Translations under genes and position numbers: made by a program
Shown: positions 1 through 10,175 of the stretch, in pieces
Numbering within the stretch: the first letter of the stretch is position 1
Layout of the letters: the number at the start of each line of letters is the position of its first letter
Notes under the pieces: model-generated
What the model was told of the DNA's origin: nothing
The model's input: the letters and a program-made list of their open reading frames with translations, nothing else
The model's database searches: none
Assembly (NCBI GenBank): GCA_964641665.1
Contig: CAZXKO010000068.1
Location: forward strand, 14,930 to 78,929
Length of the DNA: 64,000 bases
Reading direction: 5' to 3'
Source: Gp1-AA133 sp964641665
Lineage (GTDB): Bacteria; Acidobacteriota; Terriglobia; Terriglobales; Acidobacteriaceae

Positions 1-10
1 ATTTCTCAGG

Positions 11-1690
11 GTGCTCGCCTCGACAGGGCTGAGCAGCACCATCCCTCCCGCGCTCTTTCTTCAAATCGATGCCGGGAAACCTCCGGCCGCGAGCGTTTTA
101 CCCGCCTTTGAAGAGATTCCTCCCTCGCGCAGCGGCATTACGTGGGCCCATGTAGCAGGTTTTTCTCCCAATATGTATGAGCCGGAAACCATGGGCGCCG
201 GCTGCGCTTTTCTTGACTACGACAACGACGGCTGGATGGACATCTATCTGGTGAACAGCGGGCAGTGCGACTTCTACACCCCAAAGCAGCCCCTGCGCAA
301 TGCCCTGTACCACAACAACCGGGACGGCACTTTCAGCGACGTGACGGGAAAGGCGGGTGTGACGGGAAACGCTTACGGCATGGGCGTTGCTGTGGGCGAT
401 TACAACGCGGATGGATTTCCGGACCTCTACGTCACTCAGTACCCGCGCAGCGTCCTCTATCACAACAACGGCGATGGCACGTTCACCGACGTCACAGCGA
501 AGGCCGGGGTTGCTGCGCCGGGGTGGAGCACGAGCGCTGCCTGGTTCGATTACGACAACGACGGGCGGCTGGACTTGTTTGTTTGCCAGTATCTAAAGCT
601 GGACACAACCACATGGTGCGGAGACAAACTGATCGGCGAACGCTGGTACTGCCGGCCCACCGTCTACAAGTCGACGCCTTCCTGGCTCTTTCACAACAAC
701 GGTGACGGCACATTTACCGATGTCAGCAAGGAAAGCGGCATCGCGCAATCCCTGGGAAAGGCCTTGGGCGTTGTCGCAGCCGACATCAACAACGACGGGT
801 GGATGGACCTCTTCGTCGGCAATGACACGGAGCCGAATTTCCTCTGGGCCAACCGTGGTAAGGGCCGTTTCGAAGAGACTGGGGTGCTCGCGGGCGTGGG
901 TTTCAGCGCCTTCGGCCGCCCCCGGTCGGGCATGGGCGTGGACGCCAGCGATTACGACCAGGACGGCAAGATCGACCTTTTCCTAACCACCGTGGATCAC
1001 GAGATGTTCTCGCTCTATCACCAGGAGCGAGATGGGATTTTCAGCGACGTCGCGCCACGCTTTGGGATCGCCTCGCAAACCTTCAACCTTAGCGGCATGG
1101 GCATGAAATTCTTCGACTACGACAACGACGGCAACCCCGACATCATCCTCTCCAATGGCCACCCCGAACTGAATGTGGCCAAGATGGTATCGGGCGTGAC
1201 GTATGAGGAGCCCATGTTGCTCTTTCGCAACACCGGCAATGGCTTCGAAAATGTCAGCAAGCAGAGCGGTCCGATCTTTTCCAAACTGATCGCCGGCCGC
1301 GGCTTGGCCGTGGGGGACTTCGACAACGACGGTTCAGTTGACGTGCTGGTCGCGGTCGGTGACAGCGCTCCCATTCTGTTGCGGAACAACGCCGGCCGGC
1401 AAAACCACTGGTTGGGGGTCCGGCTCATAGGCCGGAAGTCCAATATTGACGCCGTCGGCGCCAAGGTCACCTACCGCTCAGGCAACTTTCAGAGGGATTG
1501 CTACAAGTTTGGCGGTGGCGGCTATTTGGCTGCCCACGACCCCCGTCTTGTGCTGGGCCTCGGGCAGCGAACCAAAATGGATTGGCTCGAGGTGAAATGG
1601 CCGCAGCCCGGCGGCACCACCGAGCGTTTCACCAATCTACCCCTTGACCGATACATTACCATCGTCGAAGGGGAAGGAAAGTGGAAGTAA
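11..1690 (+). CDS. FG-GAP/VCBS repeat protein with ASPIC/UnbV C-terminus (CRTAC1-like)
   Basis: About 559 residues. Seven D-x-[DN]-x-D-G-x-x-D calcium-loop motifs are visible, for example DYDNDGWMD, DYNADGFPD, DYDNDGRLD, DINNDGWMD, DYDQDGKID, DYDNDGNPD and DFDNDGSVD. This is the count expected for a seven-bladed integrin-alpha-like propeller. The last ~110 residues (from NHWLGVRLIG) match the ASPIC/UnbV module, including the GLGQR...W block. Families of this type are exported and common in Acidobacteria; the ligand is unknown. The frame is open to base 1, so the GTG at 11 may not be the true start and the signal peptide may lie outside the window. It converges on a TPR gene only 19 bases away, the same pairing seen at 10.2-13.1 kb. 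Confidence 0.85.
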   Translation: MLASTGLSSTIPPALFLQIDAGKPPAASVLPAFEEIPPSRSGITWAHVAGFSPNMYEPETMGAGCAFLDYDNDGWMDIYLVNSGQCDFYTPKQPLRNALYHNNRDGTFSDVTGKAGVTGNAYGMGVAVGDYNADGFPDLYVTQYPRSVLYHNNGDGTFTDVTAKAGVAAPGWSTSAAWFDYDNDGRLDLFVCQYLKLDTTTWCGDKLIGERWYCRPTVYKSTPSWLFHNNGDGTFTDVSKESGIAQSLGKALGVVAADINNDGWMDLFVGNDTEPNFLWANRGKGRFEETGVLAGVGFSAFGRPRSGMGVDASDYDQDGKIDLFLTTVDHEMFSLYHQERDGIFSDVAPRFGIASQTFNLSGMGMKFFDYDNDGNPDIILSNGHPELNVAKMVSGVTYEEPMLLFRNTGNGFENVSKQSGPIFSKLIAGRGLAVGDFDNDGSVDVLVAVGDSAPILLRNNAGRQNHWLGVRLIGRKSNIDAVGAKVTYRSGNFQRDCYKFGGGGYLAAHDPRLVLGLGQRTKMDWLEVKWPQPGGTTERFTNLPLDRYITIVEGEGKWK

Positions 1691-1709
1691 TGAACCGTCG
1701 TCAATTCGG

Positions 1710-2714
1710 CTAATGCGGCTGGGCTACGTCCTCTGGCGACAGCGTCATCATTCGCGGCTTATTTTTCTCCATCTGGCGTTGCAGAGCCAGTAGCCGGTCC
1801 GCCTCCGGCTTGTTTCCCGTCCGGGCATAGGCGGTTGCGAGCTGATAGTAACCCGCGGGGTCAGAAGGATCCATCTCCGTGTATTTCTTGAGAGGCGTGA
1901 TCGCTTCTGAGTACTTCCCCGCCGCATTGAGCGCCATACCGAGTCCGAGGTAGGCCTCCGCCAGCCCGGCGTCAAATTGCGTCGCTCGGGAAAAATGCTC
2001 GATGGCCTCGTCCGCCTTTTGATTTCTCCACGCTAGGTCGCCCAGCATGAACTCTGCGGCGGGTGAGGTTGGGTTGATCTTCAGTTCAGCCTCGAATTCT
2101 TTCCTGGCTTCCTCGGTTACGGTGGGGTCCAGAGGCTTGGAGAGAAGGATCCGGCCGAGTTGGTAATGAATCCCGGGCTGATTCGGGTTTTGCTCCAGGA
2201 TCTTACGGAATTGGGCTGCCGCGTCGTCCCACTTCCCCTGGGCTTGAAACGCCTCGGCGATAAGGGTCTCCGCCTCAGGCGACGAAGGAGACGTTTGTAT
2301 CAACTCCTGTGCTGTGCGATTGGCCAGTTCGGAGTAATAGCGGGTTGTAATGTAGAGAACTTTCGGATCCCCGGGAAACTCGCGCATCAGCACGAGGAGA
2401 GACTCGACAACCGCGGCACGCTGATCGACAGCCATCCCGCATTGCGCCCGTGCCATTACAGCGTCATGCAGAAGGTCCTTGTCTTTAAGCTTGGGGATGA
2501 CTCCCTTCAGAATAGGCATTGCTTCTTTGCAATGACCCCTGGTGCCGAGGGTAATGCCGCGCTCTGCCGTGGCGGTGGGAGACTCGACGGTCGCTGGAGT
2601 CTTTGAACCTTGAGCGATCAACCATGTGCCTGGATTTCCGCAGACGACAACCGCGAGAAGCACAAGGATGCGCCGAGACTTCGGAAGATCGAGTTCAAGG
2701 CGACGCGAGTTCAT
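1710..2714 (-). CDS. TPR repeat protein, exported
   Basis: 334 residues from the ATG at 2714; a TTG at 2756 overlapping the upstream stop is the alternative start, and neither has a strong ribosome site. The N-terminus has a basic stretch followed by a hydrophobic segment (RRILVLLAVVVCG), a probable signal or anchor. The rest is tandem tetratricopeptide repeats, with clear units such as AAAQFRKILEQNPNQPGIHYQLG, AEFMLGDLAWRNQKADEAIEHFSRA and AEAYLGLGMALNAAGKYSEAI (first 20 residues are the diagnostic part in each). TPR proteins act as scaffolds. It is the last gene of a same-strand run below the TonB receptor and the hydrolase, so it probably serves in the same envelope system. Confidence 0.8.
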   Translation of the reverse strand: MNSRRLELDLPKSRRILVLLAVVVCGNPGTWLIAQGSKTPATVESPTATAERGITLGTRGHCKEAMPILKGVIPKLKDKDLLHDAVMARAQCGMAVDQRAAVVESLLVLMREFPGDPKVLYITTRYYSELANRTAQELIQTSPSSPEAETLIAEAFQAQGKWDDAAAQFRKILEQNPNQPGIHYQLGRILLSKPLDPTVTEEARKEFEAELKINPTSPAAEFMLGDLAWRNQKADEAIEHFSRATQFDAGLAEAYLGLGMALNAAGKYSEAITPLKKYTEMDPSDPAGYYQLATAYARTGNKPEADRLLALQRQMEKNKPRMMTLSPEDVAQPH

Positions 2715-2752
2715 AGGCCATTGTATTCGCGACGACGTTTGCCGGGAACGCG

Positions 2753-5200
2753 TCAATAAGAAATTTCGACAGAGATCTTGCCCTGGCGCCCCGAGGGAAT
2801 GTTCACGACTTCCTGCTCGGGTGAAAAATCAGCCCAGGGGGCGCCGTTCAGTGTGACGTTGCGAAGTACCTTGCCACCGGGCACGCGCAAGCGCAGCTTG
2901 GTGGCCGCCCGGTAGCCCTCTGGCAGGTGTAGGACAGCCGAGACCTTTCCACGGTCGATGTCGGAGTGCAATTCGTATCCCACATTTCCGAAGCGGGTCG
3001 GTGCATCCGCGACCGCGATGGTTTTCCCCTGCTCGAGCCAGACCCTCGGCGTCGCTTTGGCAAGCCAGACGACCGGCTCGTCCGGGTTTTCAAATACCAG
3101 CATCCACTTCGTAAAGGTCGGAATGCTCACTTCCGAAGGAGTGCAATAGGGGCCTTCGAGTGTGCCGTCGATCCTGGCGCCTTCCACGGCGGTCCAGTTT
3201 CCGCGCGAATAAATGTGTGCCCGGTGGGCATAGTAAAGCAGCAGGAACTCCCGCGGCCAGTCATACAAAAGCCGGGCATAGGCGGGGCCAAAATCCAGGA
3301 ATCCGTTGTAGTACTGGCCACCTCTGGGAAGTCCGAAGAGCGACTCGCCCCTGGCGGCAAGTGAGTCGGTGACCAGTCGCGCCTGCTTTTCCGTCAGTTC
3401 AGCGGACTCGAGCATTTCCATGTACGCGCGGTCTTTCCCATAGGTCGGCGTGTCGCCAGCCACGGCCGGTACGTAGGGCGGTTGCTTGGAGCGATCAATC
3501 GACCTGTCGATGGCGGAATCCATGTCCTTTTTCATCTCTGCCGATTCCTGCAACGTGTCGCGGCCTTCCTTCTCGAGATGCAGGTCGTGGAGTTTATGGC
3601 CTATTTCGACCCATACTTCGCCGAGATCGTGGAATCCCCTGGCGGCTTCTGCATTGTTGGAAAAATGGGGCTGCATGAAGCGGTAAGGATCGATCTTCAG
3701 CGAGCTGTCGTGCTCTGACCAGCCGCGAATGATGCCGTAGGTAATGTCCGACGAGGGAACTTCTTTCGATTGCTTTCGCAGCGAACCAAAGAGGCTCACG
3801 ATGGCTTGCAACTTTTTTTCGTGCTTGCGCAAGAGCTTTTCGTCGTGGGTGTAGGCATAATACTTCGCCACTACGGTCAGCATTTTGCCGTACTGGCCGA
3901 CTTCAGGCCCGCGAGTGTCGATCGAGCCGTCGTCGCGCACCGAGTTGGTGAAGTAATCGTCTATGTAACGTCCCGCGACATCGAAAAGTCCCCATTCGAG
4001 AAACGCCGCGACGCTGGTGTTGAAGGTGTCCTGAAAGGTGTCCACGTTGTTGTAGCCGTAGCCACCAAAGACATTGATTCCGCCAAGCGGAGGGTAACCG
4101 TACTTGGGATGGTCGCCCACGCGCGTGATTTCTTCCATCAGCAGAGCGTGCAGGCAGAATTCCCTGAGGCTGGGGTCAGGCACATCGATCTTCATGGGAG
4201 GATTCAGATCGCGCGCCCAGACCGCGTGGACGTGATACAAGGCCTTGTAGAACTCTGCAGCGGAGGGCTCGCCTCGCGGCGGGAACGGAAGGTGGTGGTA
4301 GTAGTAATGAGCTTCTTTGAGTTGGGCCCCGTCAACCAGCAAGGCGCGGTACCAGACGGGCTGGGTCCAGAAGTGGCCCGGCTCTTCGGCGAACATGGTT
4401 TCTTCCCAATATCCGCGCTCGCTGGTGGGAAAAACGAAACGATTCACCGGAAGCCAGCCCCCGACGAGTCCTTCCCAAACGTCATTCCTTGCCCGGGCAT
4501 CACGGATTCCGGCAAACAGCTTACCGAGGTCTACGTAAATCTCGTCGCTGAAGGCGCCGAAGGCGAAGGCGGGTTTATCGTCGGAGTGACGGGTTCCGAC
4601 AAAACTGGGAACCCGCAACGGAGGAAGTGCAGCCGCAACAGCGGCATAATCGGGATCGGCCGTGCCGGCGAGGAGATCCTTGCCGAGGATATCGTCTTTC
4701 GACTTGGCGATTTCTTCCTGTGTCCGCCCGCGATAGAGGGTGCCGGGCGCAGCGCTGGTAGGTTCAAGACTCTTGGGCAGGTTCAGAACCACGCCCCGCT
4801 TGCCCACATAAATGATGCTGCCTCGGCGGTCCGTCAATTCTTCGAAGACGGCGAGGTTACCTTCCGGCTCCTCGATCACGGCCATCAATGTCCAAGCGCC
4901 AAAATTCTCGCCCTTCGCGACGCTGACCGGCTGGTGAGCCGCCGCATCGATCACGGTCACGTTCTGTTTTTCGACATCGAACCTTTGTATCTGGAGGTTC
5001 CGAGAAGAGCTATCATCTAGGGCAGAAGGGTTGCCAGTGTGGGCCGCTAATGAGGCGCTTGCGAAGAGCAGGGCGGTCGGGACAAAGAGTGCTGCCAGGA
5101 AGGACGAAACTGAAGACCTCCTAAGCCGCACATGTGGCGCCTCTAGGCCCGCTGGTGTACCAATCGAGACGCGCACTGGAGCGTGGTTCGGAATCTCCAT
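2753..5200 (-). CDS. putative (alpha/alpha)6-barrel glycoside hydrolase, exported
   Basis: 815 residues from the ATG at 5200, preceded by AGGGGG. A longer reading from 5398 would start inside a perfect hairpin and is unlikely. A signal segment (FLAALFVPTALLFASASLAA) precedes the mature part. The central region is helical and carries GIIRGWSEHDS, DTRGPEVGQYG, SRGNWTA and PYCTPSE, followed by a beta-rich tail. All these blocks recur in the protein at 15950-18322 (GLIRGWSESDS, DMRGPETAQFG, TRGSWTA, LYCIPAQ), so the two are paralogues. The fold assignment is inferred from six-hairpin-type spacing and from neighbours. I do not recognise a CAZy family. It probably lies in one transcription unit with the TonB receptor upstream. 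Confidence 0.6.
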   Translation of the reverse strand: MEIPNHAPVRVSIGTPAGLEAPHVRLRRSSVSSFLAALFVPTALLFASASLAAHTGNPSALDDSSSRNLQIQRFDVEKQNVTVIDAAAHQPVSVAKGENFGAWTLMAVIEEPEGNLAVFEELTDRRGSIIYVGKRGVVLNLPKSLEPTSAAPGTLYRGRTQEEIAKSKDDILGKDLLAGTADPDYAAVAAALPPLRVPSFVGTRHSDDKPAFAFGAFSDEIYVDLGKLFAGIRDARARNDVWEGLVGGWLPVNRFVFPTSERGYWEETMFAEEPGHFWTQPVWYRALLVDGAQLKEAHYYYHHLPFPPRGEPSAAEFYKALYHVHAVWARDLNPPMKIDVPDPSLREFCLHALLMEEITRVGDHPKYGYPPLGGINVFGGYGYNNVDTFQDTFNTSVAAFLEWGLFDVAGRYIDDYFTNSVRDDGSIDTRGPEVGQYGKMLTVVAKYYAYTHDEKLLRKHEKKLQAIVSLFGSLRKQSKEVPSSDITYGIIRGWSEHDSSLKIDPYRFMQPHFSNNAEAARGFHDLGEVWVEIGHKLHDLHLEKEGRDTLQESAEMKKDMDSAIDRSIDRSKQPPYVPAVAGDTPTYGKDRAYMEMLESAELTEKQARLVTDSLAARGESLFGLPRGGQYYNGFLDFGPAYARLLYDWPREFLLLYYAHRAHIYSRGNWTAVEGARIDGTLEGPYCTPSEVSIPTFTKWMLVFENPDEPVVWLAKATPRVWLEQGKTIAVADAPTRFGNVGYELHSDIDRGKVSAVLHLPEGYRAATKLRLRVPGGKVLRNVTLNGAPWADFSPEQEVVNIPSGRQGKISVEISY

Positions 5201-5396
5201 TTCCCCCTGACTCGCTAAACGCAGTCCCTGATCGTTGACGCCGGGAGTTATGTTTTGCGCTCCCCACGCCGGTTCCCGGGCGATGCGTTTGGACTGCCGA
5301 AAGAAAACCACTATGCCGGGCACGCTTTTTCTGAAGGCTCCTTGAGAAACCGAACTGCCCCACCGCCGAAGCACACCCCAGTAAAAAGAATGCCTC

Positions 5397-5419
5397 AACG
5401 GGCTGCTCTGCAGCCCGTT
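5397..5419. repeat. perfect 10-bp stem-loop, possible REP element or terminator
   Basis: AACGGGCTGC, a three-base loop and GCAGCCCGTT form a perfect 10-bp stem. It lies 35 bases past the stop of the TonB receptor. On that strand a CATTCTTTTT tract follows nine bases later, so it may be an attenuator or terminator between the receptor and the hydrolase. A REP-type repeat is equally possible; no second copy was seen in the window. Confidence 0.6.
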
Positions 5420-5454
5420 AAGGCGTAATCAAGAAAACACTCCTGAGTCAGCGC

Positions 5455-8400
5455 TCAGAACTCTATATTCGCTCGGATCTCGATCTGGCGAGCACCCAGG
5501 CCCTGCTGACCAGGGTTGGCCTGTACCACGCTCGATTCACCGAATGTGGAGCTCTGGATCGGCGCCGAGGTGTTCTGGATGAAGCCCTGGCTGGTGCTGT
5601 TGTAACCGCCAGCCGGGTTCGCCCACACGGGGTGGTTCCATACGTTGATAAACTCAGTCTGGAAGACGAACTTGACGTTCTCGCGAATCGGGAAGGACTT
5701 CGTGAGCGCCAGATCTTGGCTGAATGTATGCGGCCCATACAACCACGGGTGCGCTCCGAAGACGCCCGGGGTCGTGTTGGGTGCAATGTAGGCCGGGTTG
5801 ACACCAGTGGGCAAACCGCCGCTGAAATTGAAGTATTTCGGGTTGATGGTGAGGGCGTACGGAGCACCCGGAACATGGTGCACCGTCGAGGCTCCGAGAC
5901 CAGACAGGGTAACCCCATTTAGCACAATGCCGCCATCCCCGTACACATCACCCACCGGAGTGTTGCTTGGGCCATTGACCGTATTAAAACCGCCAAGCAG
6001 CTGATAGGGGCCGCCCGTCTGCCAGTTCGCAATCGTTCCTACAGACCAACCACCGATGACCTTGTCCGCAATTTTGTTGCTACTGGCAAACGGTTTACCT
6101 TTGCCAAATGGCAGGTCGTATGTGCCGTTGGCGTGGATCACGTGCCGGTAGTCAAATCCAGTGGGTCCGTAGCTATCGCGCAGGTTGCGCATAGTGAACA
6201 GGTTGAAGGCGCCGGTCCAGGAGTTGTTCGGCTGAACACCCAAGGCATGGCTCCAGGCGTAGTTCACGTCGAACTGCATCCCGTGCCACGGTTTCTGGCG
6301 AAAATCAATCTGCAGAGAGTGGTAGGTTCCGTAACCAGGGTCGGTCTGGTAACCAGTTGCCTTGCCTGCATTGTAAGGATTCGCCTGGAAAAAGTTGATG
6401 GGATAGCCCGACCCATTGTTCCCGGCGCAGGGCGTGAAGTTGGCGCCGCCGACCAGGTTGCAGAGATAGGTCGGGCTGCCCGCCAAGGTACTGGCGAGCG
6501 CACCGGCGGCGCCCGTGTTGAGATTAGTAATAAAGGTGCCGTTGGTAAAGAATTTAGCGTCTCCCCCGGCAGCGGCGGTCATGATGGGCAATGGTTTCGA
6601 ACCTGGGGTGCCGGAATTATAGGCAAAGCTGCTACCCCCATTGAGGGCCAGGTTTGTCTGGGCATTCTTGAACTCGTTAAGAAACCCGTTTTCGAAGACA
6701 TTAACTTCATTGGGGTTCTCGACAATCCACTGGTGCACGCTGCGATTGCCCATGTAGCGGATCTCGAGCACATTGCTGGAGCCCAGCGCCCGTTGGATGC
6801 CGAAGTTCCACGACATCACGTAGGGTTGGTGGATGTGCTGGTTCAGGCCGTTTACCCCCGACCAGTATCCGAAGAACGTTTCCTGTGATTCAGGAATCGT
6901 CTGCTGGTAGGTTGCAGGGCTGACGAAGAAAGGCGCCGGTTGCGTGCCACCCAAAGCGTAACTGCCCGCATAGAAGCCGCCCGTTGATGGCAACGTCGAG
7001 CCGGGAACCTGCGGCGAGAGCCGGAAGCTCTGGTAGAAGGCGTAACCCTCATTGGAAGCCGAGTTCCAGAAGAACTGATAGGGCTCGGTCATGCGGCGCA
7101 GTCCGAAGCCGGCGCGTATGACCGTGTTGCTTCCACCGAAGAGCTTACCCATCGTGCCTTCGGTCTTGTTGGGGTTCCAAGAGATGCCGAGCTGAGGCTG
7201 CGGAGTGACGTACCAGCCGTCGTAGACACTTTTTCTGGTTCGATATTGCGGGTTCAGTCCGTTTGGATCTGACGTCAGAGACCCGGGGTTGAAGATGTTC
7301 CCGATTCCAGAGGGTCCCCAGATGCCAACGTTATCCGCGCTGTGGTAACCGACGGTCAGGTCTTTCGACGGACTGGTGAAGTCCCAGCGTAGTCCGGCGT
7401 TGATCGTCAGGTGCGGCCTGGCGCGCCAGGCGTCCTGCACGAACAGTCCGGTGCCGTGCTGGAGTTCGTCCAGGAAGTACGCTCCCACTGAGGTGGAGTA
7501 CTGATTAGTTTTGGGGTCCAGCGGGAACCCGGCGCCACCAGGGTCGACACCGCTGATTCTTCCCACCAGCGTTGCGTACATATTCTCGGCATGGGCCAAG
7601 TCGTTTGCAGAAGCGTTCGGAAAGTTCGTGGCAAAGTAGTTCGTGAACACCCCTGCAGCAGGATCGTTGGGGTCGATACCCATGTGGACGAACGGGAAGC
7701 CGGCCGGTGAATTGTAGTAATGATCCTGCTCGCGGAAGAACGAGAAGCCGAAGCTTACCGTGTGCGCGCCCTTTTGCCAGGTCACATTGTCCGATGCATT
7801 GAACAGCGGATAGTAGGTGCCGACCGGCAAGTTATTCAGTTCTACGCCGGAAGCGCCGTAGGCAAAATTAATGGAGGGCTGCGTCAGCCACGCCGGAGTC
7901 AGGTCATACCCGTAAGTGGCGCTGTTGTACAGGTAGCCAGCGCGGAAGGAGTTGAGCAGCGATTTCGAGATCGTCCAGTCCACACCGAGCGCCTGCGTGA
8001 AGTACTTGAAGTTGTTGGTACCGCCGAATTTCGAGTAGAACGAACCCGGCAACGGAGGTACATTGCCATTCTGCTGGCTGCTCTGCGTCATATTCCAGGA
8101 GAGAAACAGCCGCAGGTTATCCCGCATGTTGTAGTCGAGGCGGACCGTCGGGAAATACTGGGTCAGAGGAGTGCGATACCCGAAGTGCACATCCACCAAA
8201 TTCGCGTCGGAGTTCGCAGTAACCGAACCTGCGGACAGGGAAGAGGAGATATTCGAGAAAATCGATGCAACGGCCGGGTTTACCGCGGTGGGAAGACCGC
8301 AGCAGGCAGGCTGTCCGCTGGCGCCAGCGGCTATATCCGTAAGGAGATTGACGGTGTGGCTCGCCCCTTTGGTGTCCGTGAAGTTAAAGACGCCCGTCTG

Positions 8401-9369
8401 AGCCAGGGGGCTCATAACCGTGTTCGAGTTGGTGGCTCCGCTGGGCTGCTTAGCCATGGCGAAGGTACCAAAGAAGAACAACTTGTCCTTGATAATGGCG
8501 CCGCCCAAACTGCCGCCGAATTCATTTCGGATGAACGGGTTCTTCGGAAGGTTCGAAGCGTTGTTCAGCCAGGTATTGGCGTTCAAAGCGGTGTTGCGAA
8601 AATCTTCATAAACGCGCCCATGAAAGGCGTTGCTCCCGCGGCGGGTAACGAAATTCACCTGCATGTCCGAGATGCCGTAACCAGTGTTCATATTCAGCTG
8701 GTCGGTCTGGACGGTCATTTCTTCCATGTTCTCAACGCGGGCTTGCACGAGAGGTGTAGCGGCGCCGGCAAACTTCATGCGCTGCGTGGTGCCCACGACT
8801 CCATCGACGTTGTTTCCCGTCGCCATGTAGGGCAGGCCATTCCAGGTGCCGCCGGCGTACCCCGGGACGAGCTGCGACAAGGAGGAGATGTCCCGGCCTA
8901 CCAGGGGTAAGTCCTCAACCTGCCGCATGTCGATGGTTCCGGTGATGGCGTTGGAATCAGTCTCGAGGACAGGGATCTCCTCTGCGCTGACCACCACCTG
9001 TTGGTTCAGGGCGCCTACTTTCAGCGCCGCTTTAAGGTCAGTCACGCGAGTCGCCGAAACGGTGACCGATTCAAAAATTTGGGTCTCGAAGCCTGACTTG
9101 GTAACCGTCAGTTTGTAGTTTCCAGTAGGCAGCCCCACGAAGGTGTACGATCCCGCCGATCCGGTTGTAGCGGATCTGGTCACGTTCGTGGCAGTGTCCA
9201 GAAGCACCACGTCGGCAGCCGTAATCACAGCACCGCTCTGGTCAGTGACCAAGATAGAAATACTTCCTTGGGTGATCTGCGCCCAGGTTGATCCGACGCC
9301 AAGCCCGATGAGGATGCACAGACTCAATAACGCACGGAGAGGCAGTTGACGAGAAAAGCTGTGAGACAT
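5455..9369 (-). CDS. Oar-like TonB-dependent outer-membrane receptor
   Basis: 1304 residues. A signal peptide (ending STWAQ) is followed by a carboxypeptidase-regulatory-like beta domain (about 33-115: GSISILVTDQSGAVI ... YTFVGLPTGNYKLTV). Next comes a plug region with DLPLVGRDISSLSQLVPG, then a ~1,000-residue barrel ending in IEIRANIEF with the C-terminal Phe typical of outer-membrane barrels. The ribosome site is GAGGGGG next to the ATG. Such receptors import large or scarce ligands in Acidobacteria; this one's ligand is unknown, but the hydrolase and TPR genes follow on the same strand. A strong promoter lies about 290 bases upstream. Confidence 0.92.
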   Translation of the reverse strand: MSHSFSRQLPLRALLSLCILIGLGVGSTWAQITQGSISILVTDQSGAVITAADVVLLDTATNVTRSATTGSAGSYTFVGLPTGNYKLTVTKSGFETQIFESVTVSATRVTDLKAALKVGALNQQVVVSAEEIPVLETDSNAITGTIDMRQVEDLPLVGRDISSLSQLVPGYAGGTWNGLPYMATGNNVDGVVGTTQRMKFAGAATPLVQARVENMEEMTVQTDQLNMNTGYGISDMQVNFVTRRGSNAFHGRVYEDFRNTALNANTWLNNASNLPKNPFIRNEFGGSLGGAIIKDKLFFFGTFAMAKQPSGATNSNTVMSPLAQTGVFNFTDTKGASHTVNLLTDIAAGASGQPACCGLPTAVNPAVASIFSNISSSLSAGSVTANSDANLVDVHFGYRTPLTQYFPTVRLDYNMRDNLRLFLSWNMTQSSQQNGNVPPLPGSFYSKFGGTNNFKYFTQALGVDWTISKSLLNSFRAGYLYNSATYGYDLTPAWLTQPSINFAYGASGVELNNLPVGTYYPLFNASDNVTWQKGAHTVSFGFSFFREQDHYYNSPAGFPFVHMGIDPNDPAAGVFTNYFATNFPNASANDLAHAENMYATLVGRISGVDPGGAGFPLDPKTNQYSTSVGAYFLDELQHGTGLFVQDAWRARPHLTINAGLRWDFTSPSKDLTVGYHSADNVGIWGPSGIGNIFNPGSLTSDPNGLNPQYRTRKSVYDGWYVTPQPQLGISWNPNKTEGTMGKLFGGSNTVIRAGFGLRRMTEPYQFFWNSASNEGYAFYQSFRLSPQVPGSTLPSTGGFYAGSYALGGTQPAPFFVSPATYQQTIPESQETFFGYWSGVNGLNQHIHQPYVMSWNFGIQRALGSSNVLEIRYMGNRSVHQWIVENPNEVNVFENGFLNEFKNAQTNLALNGGSSFAYNSGTPGSKPLPIMTAAAGGDAKFFTNGTFITNLNTGAAGALASTLAGSPTYLCNLVGGANFTPCAGNNGSGYPINFFQANPYNAGKATGYQTDPGYGTYHSLQIDFRQKPWHGMQFDVNYAWSHALGVQPNNSWTGAFNLFTMRNLRDSYGPTGFDYRHVIHANGTYDLPFGKGKPFASSNKIADKVIGGWSVGTIANWQTGGPYQLLGGFNTVNGPSNTPVGDVYGDGGIVLNGVTLSGLGASTVHHVPGAPYALTINPKYFNFSGGLPTGVNPAYIAPNTTPGVFGAHPWLYGPHTFSQDLALTKSFPIRENVKFVFQTEFINVWNHPVWANPAGGYNSTSQGFIQNTSAPIQSSTFGESSVVQANPGQQGLGARQIEIRANIEF

Positions 9370-10175
9370 ATTTCCCCCTCTCTATCGAGAGCCAACATTC
9401 ACTTACGGCCGCGTAGACTAGGGCCGGAATCTCTTTCCATGCAATCCACCCCACGAGGACCGATCCGACGATGGAGCGAAACCGCTACCCGGAACCGAGA
9501 GCGTAAGACTATTGCGATCGCCGTAGCATCAAATGCCCGCGGTGCCACTCTTAACCATGGGCAGTCCCCTTCCACTGTCACCTTGAGCGTCACCTTGCTC
9601 GGTCATTCGGGGGAGCGAGTTTGCAAGTCTTTGGCGCTCACTAATGGGGGGTTTTGTATACTTTATTCACGGGGCTTGTCAAGCAAAAGTTTCCAGTCTC
9701 TTCCTTGGCAAGGTCTTGGCGCGGTTTTAGGTGAGCAGGCAGCACGGCCGGATCTCTTTGATCTTTCATTTCTTGTTGATTCTGCAATTTCCCTTGTAAT
9801 GCCGCCTTGCGATTGACTTCGAATCCGCGGGGGAAGAGCACGCGACAATGGAGAATGTGTCCAACGGCTCGGCATCGCTCATCGAGGGCAAGAGCACATA
9901 CTGCCCAGCATGAATGCAGAGCGCCAGGACCTTTCGTACCTCGCGGCATCATCCTAAATGTTCCCTCAAGCGCCCCCACGTCGACGCCCTGATGGGAGTC
10001 ACTAAGCCAGCATGCAGGTTTGGTGCAGTTGAAGATGTGGGCGCACAGTTTTGACCAGTGAGGGTGCGGGCAGGGTAGAGTAAAAAGCGCTGCCATGACC
10101 CTTTGTGCTTTCCACCCAAATTCGCCCACGGTGCCGTGATACGCTTCACTGCGATTGTGGAAGGAGAGGTGGGAA
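9370..10175. other. 806-bp intergenic region: divergent promoters, no gene
   Basis: This region separates the TonB receptor (left, minus strand) from a TPR gene (right, plus strand). It contains the receptor promoter at 9655-9682 and a long leader. Open frames exist on the minus strand around 9641-10129, but they show no domain, no convincing ribosome site and unusual composition. I see no other feature. Confidence 0.6.
9655..9682 (-). promoter_or_regulatory. sigma70-type promoter of the TonB receptor with GTATAC element
   Basis: On the minus strand TTGACA (9682-9677), a 16-base spacer and TATACA (9660-9655) form a near-consensus promoter. The sequence from the spacer end to past the -10 is GAATAAAGTATACAAAACC. 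This is the same as at 13302-13329 apart from one base, including spacer length. The first mRNA base would be about 280 nt upstream of the receptor start. Confidence 0.7.

Noticed and set aside
200..1350. Periodic DNA similarity within the FG-GAP genes
   Set aside because: It comes from repeated calcium-loop codons (GACTACGACAACGACGG) and is protein structure, not a DNA repeat element.
3770..5020. Long open frame antisense to the first hydrolase
   Set aside because: It mirrors the codon pattern of the real gene, has no domain and no ribosome site. Similar antisense frames at 7720-8910, 14811-15977, 27679-28872 and 49424-50899 were rejected for the same reason.
9641..10129. Minus-strand frame of 162 codons between receptor and TPR gene
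   Set aside because: No start context, no family resemblance, and it runs across the promoter area.
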